A DNA stretch of 64,000 bases from Scilla litardierei (taxonomy: Eukaryota > Streptophyta > Magnoliopsida > Asparagales > Asparagaceae): contig JAULAV010008678.1 of NCBI GenBank assembly GCA_030789695.1, forward strand, positions 62,001 to 126,000. The letters are read 5' to 3'. Made by a program: the position numbers and the translations under genes. Of the stretch, positions 57,027-64,000 are shown piece by piece. Position 1 is the first letter of the stretch. Every line of letters starts with the position of its first letter. The notes beneath the pieces were generated by a model that saw only the letters and a list, made by a program, of their open reading frames with translations, made no database searches and was not told the DNA's origin.

Positions 57027-57815
57027 TGTTAGTGCACAGATACGAACCCGTTTTAGGTATCCACAAGCCCGACCTGTTTTTCTTTCGTGACCCATTACCC
57101 CCGCACTCTAAGTGGGCAACGACCGAGTCAGTAGAACGGGTCAGGCGACCGTTCAACTGACGCCAACATTCAAGGAGGAGTTAATGTGGCCGAGTAAATG
57201 GCAGTCGTTAGCTCCAATCGCGGAGAAGATTGTGCCCTAATCAATGAGGGACAGTTACTCCCCATCAAGGGAGAGCTGCATATAAATAGGTCGACGGACA
57301 AAGGTAAAGAAGTTCCATCTTCAAGGTACGAGTGCTAATACATAGAACTCTATCTTCTAACTTCCCTATAGCCATTTACGAGATTGCGTCGTTAGTCTAG
57401 GGACGAATCCCAGTGGGTCGATCTCAGCTACACCAAGCTCCCTCTCTTCTTTAAGTTCCTTACTAACTTAAGCATCGGAGGGAATTTCCACCAAACTCTC
57501 TCTCTTCCTTAAGTTCCTTACTAACTTAAGCATCTGATGGGATTTGGGTTGGAACCCAGATCCGACCACCCTAACGACTCCCTGTGGTGCAGATCAATGA
57601 TTGTCATCCAACGTCCAAGGTCGATATTGGGCTCTTCAACCTCGAACGACCTAACCGACGGTTGTTCTTAGGTTGATCAACAGTTGTACCATTATCAACC
57701 ACCAACTACCGACTCCGGTTCCCCCAACCGAGGGTCCCACTTCAAAGGCTGACTAGGCTCCAGTTCGACGCTTCGAGTCTCCGTCAGCTTGACAACTGTA
57801 CCGGTCATTTTGGCA
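57027..57815 (+). repeat. 3' LTR of Tat element 3
   Basis: 789 bp, TGTTAGTGCACAG to CATTTTGGCA. TATAAATA lies at 57281-57288. It carries an internal duplication of the CTTCCTTAAGTTCCTTACTA / AACTTAAGCATC segment (about 57450-57535) that is absent in the 5' copy. Confidence 0.85.
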
Positions 57816-58321
57816 TGTATCTTTACATACTTGAATTCTCTCCAGTTAAAATTACAGTTCGGCATAGATAGTTCGGACTTGATAAATTAGGGCCTACTCC
57901 CCTCCTTGAAACTCGTCCCAAGTTCCAGATCTGAGTAGCTCCATTAAACGTGAGCAAGCTCGGATCTGAGCTTAAATTAAATATTCTCTTTCTCCCTAAA
58001 TTTCTTTCTTGCTCCTGATCGGGCTCTAGCAAAGCTACGAAGGAGCTCAGATCGGATCCGAAGTCTTAACGGAGGATCCACTCAAGGTGAAATCTTATTC
58101 GACGCGTGGTTGGCTCAGCGACAAGGGTATTGCTATCCTCAGTACGTGGTGCAGTTCGAGAAGCGGTTCGGCTCGGGACAAGGTGCGGCTCAGGACGCGG
58201 TTCTGCTCTGGAGAAGCGGCTTGGGGCCAAAGAAATGTTGCTGAAAATGATGCTTCGTTTTCTGCGGAAACGAAGTGAAAGGTATGTAGTTTAAATTAAG
58301 CATACGTTTATAAATTGCTAT
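57816..58321. other. Unassigned DNA between two Tat LTRs
   Basis: The stretch is mixed-composition and includes a GC-rich, open 60-codon segment (58087-58278). I recognise no domain. It may be a leftover of the copia element whose 3' end appears at 59031-60364, but nothing in the sequence proves this. Confidence 0.3.
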
Positions 58322-59030
58322 TGTTAGATAGATCTATCCTTAGGGGTTAGTCGGACCCAACCCCGAGATAGTAGAGATCTTGAGTAGGGTTTGGTTCCTT
58401 TAAGGCTAGACTAAAAAATTTTTTAAATTGATTTTTCCACTCCTGTTTTAATAACTTCATCCGACCGACTTTGGCCGGACATCGTATTTATGGCCCTAAG
58501 GACCAAGAAAACCACACCCCCATTATGGGGGCTGTTATCACACCGACGTCTCCAAAGTGACCCTGAACGTTTATAAATAGAGGAAAGTGCCCCATTTCCA
58601 AGGTACGAGGTCTAAGACATAGAAATCTACTTTCTCAGCTTACATTTCTTATATTCGAGCTTGCGCCGCCAGTCTTGAGACGAACCTCCGTGGGTCGATC
58701 TCAGCTGCACCAAGCTCCATCTCTTTCTTAAGTTCCATACTAACTTGAGCATCAAAGGGTATTTGGGTCAGAACCCAGATCCGATCCCCCTAACGAGTCC
58801 CTGTGGTGCAGATCGACGGTCTTCATCCAACGTCAAAGGTCGACGTCGAGCTTCCCAACCTCGAACGATCGACGCAACTACCGCTCGAAGATCGATCGTA
58901 GGTCGCATCATCCCGAACTACCATTACTCGACCCTGGTTCTTCCAAACAAGGGTCCCATTCCAACTGGGAGCCTCAACACCTCGAGTCTCGTCAGCTTGA
59001 CAACTGTCTCGGTCAATTTTGGCCTTAACA
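58322..59030 (+). mobile_element. Tat-type solo LTR
   Basis: It starts TGTTAGATAGATC and ends GGCCTTAACA. TATAAATA lies at 58572-58579. It shares GGGTCGATCTCAGCTGCACC and TTGACAACTGTCTCGGTCA-type blocks with the other Tat LTRs. The flanks GCTAT and AGTAT agree at only three bases, so a target-site duplication is not established. Confidence 0.7.
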
Positions 59031-59454
59031 AGTATGATATCCTAAAGCGATAGAAGGATGAGTTATGTTTAACTCTTAATGAGATCTATACTCTAAGTGG
59101 GGTGGGGTATCTAGCTACATGAGTACCCTTGATAGACTCACCTATGTGAACGTGGAAGTGTGGGCGCTTCCTATGGAATTCTGGGCAAATACTCTAAAGC
59201 ATCCACATTACTGGTATACGCGTGCATGGCCGTAAAGCACGGGCTTATCAACAATATCTTGATAAGGTTGTGTGTGATGATTTTAGAGATAGAGTTCAGA
59301 GCTCCGAGTTACTCTAGTAAAATCTAAATCATCGACACTATGTAAAGGTTCAAATTGATAGACACCTTTGCTTATGCACAATCTTATATTTAATTCTACT
59401 GCTAGATGAAAAATGGATTTTGTTTTATTTGTTTTTAAGATTCAAGTGGGGGAT
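59031..59454 (+). mobile_element. Copia internal 3' end (copy 2)
   Basis: Noncoding sequence ending in the purine tract AAGTGGGGGA directly before an LTR. From 59331 it matches the start of the window. Confidence 0.65.
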
Positions 59455-60364
59455 TGTTGGAATTTTTGAATTTTTCAAATGATTTTGTTTGTGTATACTC
59501 TCTCTTAGTTTTCCCTCCTTTTGCTTTAGTCCCACGTTGCTTGGGCAAGTAGTCTTGGAGGAGTTTATAAACATTTTGTTGATACTTAGGGGTGTGCCAT
59601 AAGGTGTACCACTCATTTGTAAAGGGGAGAGAACTTACATGAACATGTGTTCAACACGCGCGCCGCTGCGCCCGCCCGCCGGCCGTGACGTGCCATGCGT
59701 GTACGCGATTATTATTATTTGGATAAAATAATTATTTTAAATATTCAAACTTCAAATTTGATATTGAATTCCAAATTAGAATTTTGAACATTCGAACGTT
59801 TTCATCTTTAAACGCCCATTAATCTCAGATCAAGAATTAACTCACGTTTGAACGTTTTCGTCTTTAAACGCCATTAATCTCAGATCCAGAATAACCTCGC
59901 GTCGTTAACGTGTCTTTCCGTTTTTCGCCCGTCATTTTTTCCTTATAAAAACGAGTGTGTGGATTCCATTTTTGTAGAAGCAAAAATCTCTTTTCGTCTG
60001 GCCTGCGAAAGTGTTTTTTTTTTGCGCGAAAAATCTCTTCCATGTTCTGTGCTCTCTTCTTTGTTTTTTCCGTACACGAATTCATCTCTCAAATATTTTT
60101 TTTTTCCCGAGCAGTACTTCATCGTTGGTGTGGTGTTTGTTATTGCCGATCATCTTCCAGTACAGATGTGATCGTTGACAAAGGAGATTCTGGACTGTTT
60201 TATCCTGGGACAACGGAGGGATGTACACTGCTTAATTTGCACAAACTTGGGCAGAGCCCCGAAACGTCTTAAAGAGGACGACCTTGTCCGCGACTCAGCC
60301 CACCGCACACGGTAACTTCGTTCATTTCTTTTCGGTTTTTGCAACAACAGGTTGTATTTCAACA
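59455..60364 (+). repeat. Copia 3' LTR (copy 2, fuller form)
   Basis: It starts TGTTGGAATTTTTGAA; its end is uncertain, near TTTCAACA. It contains the roughly 400-base middle part that is missing from the copy at 126-548. The 3' flank (TTCACAACTTCGTC...) is shared with copy 1, so insertion preceded the duplication. Confidence 0.75.
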
Positions 60365-60584
60365 ACTTCACAACTTCGTCTTTTATAATGTAAGGGGTTG
60401 AGAAAAAATGTCATGGGTGACACTGTTAGAAAGAAGAAGAAAATTCATAGTATGTCAAACTTCAGCATGATCATAATTCATGGGTCTGTTGGAACCCATC
60501 GCCTTATTCACTGGATTGCATTTCCACATGAACTACCAAGAGTACTAAAATTCAGCCGATAACCATTAGCTCGTCTCAAATTAA

Positions 60585-61235
60585 TCAAATGCCGGCAAGC
60601 CTGCTAAGAGCATCACCAGCACCCTGTCGGTTAAATTTAGCAAATTCACGGTATGCATAGGGCTTGAACAGAGGAGGATGGTCCTCGTCGACCATCTCAG
60701 GCAGCGCCTCCACGATCGAGTCGGGCTTTGGCACCAAAAACACGGCATAGGAGAGCCGGTCCTTCACTCCACTCATGCTCGCCTGATGAAGCGTTGGGCA
60801 TATCCTTCCATTGGTCAAAGCCTGCATAAATTAGCGGACATCACGATTCATGCATTGGATTGTCCGAGCGCGCAAAGGCGGAATTAATCTACAGGAGGAG
60901 ATCAGCTACTGACCCGTAGGGATTGGGCGACAAAGACGACGAAGCAATCTTGGCGAGGATCTACTTCGACCCAGTCTCCTTGATTGTTCTTGATCGTGAG
61001 ACCGGACACGTCGTTCTGGCCGAGTACGGTGATGTAACCGGGGTCGAAGTGCGGCGGAAGGCCAAAGGCTTGCCCTTCCTTCTCTGGAGCAGAGTATTTC
61101 ACCAAGGAGACTGCAGCATCGATATCCCCCATGAACGTTTCTTGATACTTCCCCAGGCCATAGGCATCAAGGATCATGTTGAAGAGCACCCGGGTCAGGT
61201 CTGTCATCTCGCTGCCCACCGAGTGCACGGCATTG
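60585..61235 (-). pseudogene. Truncated 2OGD duplicate (exons 2 and 3 only)
   Basis: Exon 2 is 61235..60914 (322 bp) and exon 3 is 60821..60585 (237 bp), the same lengths and splice sites as the copy at 771-1881 (GTCAGT donor, ATGCAG acceptor). The iron ligands are retained (PHFDPG, and His in CPTLHQA), as are RLS and VDEDHPPLFKPYAY. Both exons are open. Intron 1 can be followed to about 61318 (GGGATTAATT), where the exon 1 donor region should be. There it runs directly into the 173-bp repeat array. Exon 1, with the start codon, is not in the window, so the copy is truncated here, or exon 1 lies beyond the end of an inserted element. Confidence 0.85.
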
Positions 61236-61324
61236 CTGAGAGATCAAGCCGAGAGAGACGAGTAAAATGAAATCGCATGAGAAGCGGGTGCAAGCATGAT
61301 ATAAGCAACTGGGATTAATTATAC

Positions 61325-62115
61325 ACTCAAATACACTAGTATACGCCCAAATACGCCAATATACACCAGTGTAAGTCAACGTATACTAGCGTATATTAGC
61401 GTATACTGATGTATATTGGTGTATGTGAACGTAACACAGCTTTTTACAAACCGCCTAGTTATTTTTTCATTATATATAATGATATGACACTGTATGCACT
61501 CAAATACACTAGTATACGCCCAAATACGCCAATATACACCAGTGTAAGTCAACGTATACTAGCGTATATTAGCGTATACTGATGTATATTGGTGTATGTG
61601 AACGTAACACAGCTTTTTACATAACGCCTAGTTATTTTTTCATTATATATAATGATATGACACTGTATGCACTCAAATACACTAGTATACGCCCAAATAC
61701 GCCAATATACACACCAGTGTAAGTCAACGTATACTAGCGTATATTAGCGTATACTGATGTATATTGGTGTATGTGAACGTAACACAGCTTTTTACATAAC
61801 GCCTAGTTATTTTTTCATTATATATAATGATATGACACTGTATGCACTCAAATACACTAGTATACGCCCAAATACGCCAATATACACCAGTGTAAGTCAA
61901 CGTATACTAGCGTATATTAGCGTATACTGATGTATATTGGTGTATGTGAACGTAACACAGCTTTTTACATACCGCCTAGTTATTTTTTCATTATATATAA
62001 TGATATGACACTGTATGCACTCAAATACACTAGTATACGCCCAAATACGCCAATATACACCAGTGTAAGTCAACGTATACAAGCGTATATTAGCGTATAC
62101 TGATGTATATTGGTG
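61325..62115 (+). repeat. 173-bp tandem repeat array (4.5 copies)
   Basis: Units start (ACTCAAATACACTAGTATAC) at 61325, 61498, 61671, 61846 and 62019. Spacing is 173, 173, 175 and 173 bp; the third unit has an extra AC. The last is partial. Copies are nearly identical. Within each unit, GTATAC/GTATATT steps form an imperfect long hairpin: CGCCAATATACACCAGT on the left pairs with ACTGATGTATATTGGTGT on the right. Confidence 0.95.
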
Positions 62116-62165
62116 TATTTTCGCTTTTTCCACACCATAGACTTATTTTTTTATTGTTCTTGCAG

Positions 62166-63988
62166 TTACCTTTCATACGATTAACACCAGAAGCCGCAGA
62201 ATTGGAAATTGATTACTATCATGGAGTCCGAACTTTCCTTGATTACAGACCGGCTTTTCTAGGATATTCAATGCCTCCTGGTGGAGATGAAGAAGAGAAG
62301 GTTCCCGGGCTTCTAAACTTGACGTTGGCTCTGAAGAATCTAGAAAAGAAGATGGACGAGAGCAACAAGAAGATGGAAGATCGGATAACAATGTTGAAGG
62401 GGAGGGTGGCCTCTTTGGAGAAGGATAGGTTGGATGTCAAGAGGGTTGAGATAAATGTTGCGAAGCGAGTGAAGGACATTTTTTCCTATCAGATAGCCAT
62501 GGCTATTTTCAAAATGGAGAGGCAACTGAGGGCTGAACTTAACCTCCAACCTCCAACAAATGAACCCCCTACAGCGATCGAAATCAATGACGATGAAAAG
62601 TGTTTTGATGGTGCGGCGGATATTGACGAGGCTGGTTTTGACATGTCTGCTGTGTCTGGGGCTATCTCTGCTGAAGTTAGTGCTGCGGTCGAGGAACACA
62701 AGAGTCAAATTAACATAGCGGGACGACCTATGAGGACGAAGAGGCCTGCAGCTGCGGTTATTAGCCCATACCAGAAACATGAAGTCCAAAAAAAACCAAG
62801 GAAGAAGAAGGGTGATGATAAAGAAGCTGAGAAGAAGAATCAAGCGCTGATATGCTATGCCGAAAAAGAAGCTGAAAAAGAAGCCCAAGCTGAAAAAGAA
62901 AATCTTATTGATTTACCCCTATACCCCCCTACTACAACGGATTTCTCGTACGATACTTCGAGGTTTGAGTTGTTAAGATCATGGATGTCGAAGAATCTAT
63001 CAAGGGCTGAAGTAGCTGGACTGTGACTAGGGTGAAGACATTGGATTCCATCTCTTGCAAGAACTTGGAAGTGCTCATTTCTACAAGAGGTTGGCTTAGT
63101 AGTGAGGTATGCACTAATATTATTTCTTTATTTCATTGTTCTTGATGAATTCGTGCAATATTCTTAGCTTTTTTAACTATATACAATGATATGCGCCTAA
63201 ATACGCTAGTATACGCCCAAATACACCATCATACACCGGTGTATGGCGACGTATAGTGATGTATATTAACGTATAATAGTGTATAGCAGTGTATGTTAAC
63301 GCAACACATCTTTTTGCATACCACATACTTATTATGCGTCAATTAAACCATTGTTTATTAACGTATTCCAACGCATTTTACAGCATATTGATGCACACCT
63401 CCAGTTACTTAACATGCAAGTTGATGAGCATCCGAATATGTTCCCATCATCAAAATGGACATGTTTGGGAGGTCTTTATAGCAGGTCCGTTAAGTATGGG
63501 TACAAGTTGTTTTTGGACAACCGGCTGATGAATGCCGAGAAGAAGATGGATGGAGCTGAGTTGTCATGGGGTGACATGGACCTTGATTTGGCAATGTTTG
63601 TTTTAGGTATGAATGAAAATTGGGCGTGTAAGGCATGGGTCAATTGTGACCACGTCTATGAGATCGAAAACGCCGCGAGCTCTTTAGTATGCATGCCGCA
63701 ATCGCACCGTCCCTTTACAACGAGAGTTTTGCAAGCGCTGAATCCAAATTGGACCCTGACATCCCATTTGTGCTGACAATTGTTGATGTTCCACAGCAGC
63801 CAAACAGTTGGGACTGTGGGGTTTATGCCATTAAATTTGTTCAGTGCTTGACAATGAATACTGACCTCCATGGATTATCGTCTTCGCACTTTATTGATTA
63901 CAGGAGGCAACTAGCGGTGGATATGGTAAAGTGGTCCAAAACCACTGCCGGGACATTTGTATATGATGAGAAGGATATCAACGCTTGA
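62166..63988 (+). pseudogene. Ulp1-like C48 cysteine protease gene, transposon type, decayed
   Basis: After a TTCTTGCAG acceptor (62157-62165) the reading LPFIRLTPEAAEL enters a coiled coil (about 62330-62460) and a Lys/Glu-rich basic region (KKPRKKKGDDKEAEKK). A frame change near 63010 joins TRVKTLDSISCKNLEVLI and RGWLSSE. A phase-0 intron (63107..63383, GTATGC to ACAG) then joins HIDAHLQLLNMQVDEHP. The block WVNCDHVY is followed almost directly by VPQQPNSWDCGVYAIKFVQ, which holds the Gln and Cys of the protease. The segment with catalytic His and Asp is missing and the frame differs, so the protease is inactive. The stop is at 63986-63988. Such genes are typical of Mutator- and CACTA-type elements. 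Confidence 0.75.
63190..63335 (+). repeat. Diverged copy of the 173-bp unit inside an intron
   Basis: GCCTAAATACGCTAGTATAC, then CGCCCAAATACACC, CGTATAGTGATGTATATT and AACGCAACACATCTTTTTGC follow the same order as the array unit. It lies within the intron 63107-63383 of the Ulp1-like gene. Confidence 0.8.
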
Positions 63989-64000
63989 TTTGTATATGAT

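Larger units (their letters stand above)
35119..57815 (+). mobile_element. Tat-type Ty3/gypsy element 3, complete but decayed, host of four insertion events
   Basis: LTRs begin at 35119 and 57027 (TGTTAGTGCACAGATAC). The flanks GGTAT (35114-35118) and TGTAT (57816-57820) are a probable target-site duplication with one mismatch. With the CACTA element and the two nested solo-LTR blocks removed, the host element is about 7.7 kb. It keeps protease, RT, RNase H and integrase in order, then tandem repeats and an antisense ORF before the 3' LTR. All pol parts have stops. Confidence 0.88.

Noticed and set aside
58087..58294. Small open segment as a gene or copia gag exon
   Set aside because: It is short, no motif is recognised, and it is surrounded by LTR debris.
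61325..62115. CRISPR-like array
   Set aside because: The repeats are contiguous 173-bp units without unique spacers, in a plant genome.

Overview
The window looks like nuclear DNA of a flowering plant. The clues are plant-type 2-oxoglutarate-dependent dioxygenase (2OGD) exons with short GT-AG introns, plant LTR-retrotransposon lineages (Ty3/gypsy Tat and Athila types, Ty1/copia SIRE/Maximus type), a CACTA transposon, and fragments of plant genes (CesA, ClpC, trihelix factor, pyruvate decarboxylase) inside that transposon. I cannot name the species. No rRNA, tRNA or CRISPR array was seen. About nine tenths of the sequence is nested transposable elements.

Layout. (1) 1-2436: the end of a copia element, then an apparently intact three-exon 2OGD gene of the AOP/DAO type on the minus strand, with its upstream region. 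(2) 2437-5503: a truncated Tat element, a second copy of part of the 2OGD upstream region, and an inverted Tat-type LTR remnant. (3) 5504-35092: Tat element 2. Its 5' LTR is split by a 6.0-kb gag-only Athila-like element (6385-12403, TSD GACCT). Its leader is split by an 18.7-kb Athila element (12757-31491, minus strand, TSD CCGTG), and the env-like region of that Athila is split by a 7.0-kb gag-only copia element (17190-24212). (4) 35119-57815: Tat element 3, with decayed protease, RT, RNase H and integrase and an antisense ORF. It is interrupted by a CACTA element (36561-40547, TSD TGA), by a solo LTR containing another solo LTR (42415-48710, TSD CTGAG), and by a SIRE-type solo LTR containing a third TGTAAC-type solo LTR (48825-53572, TSD GAACC). 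(5) 57816-60364: a Tat-type solo LTR and a copia 3' end with its LTR. (6) 60585-64000: a second 2OGD copy that keeps exons 2 and 3 but loses exon 1 at a 173-bp tandem-repeat array, followed by a Ulp1-like (C48 protease) transposon-type gene that runs close to the window end.

The copia LTR plus the 2OGD 3' half occur at both ends of the window in the same orientation. This implies an ancestral direct duplication whose intervening DNA was then filled by nested insertions. Only the dioxygenase at 771-1881 looks like a functional host gene. The most notable object is the CACTA element: it carries recognisable pieces of five unrelated host genes, all on its minus strand, several still bounded by splice sites.
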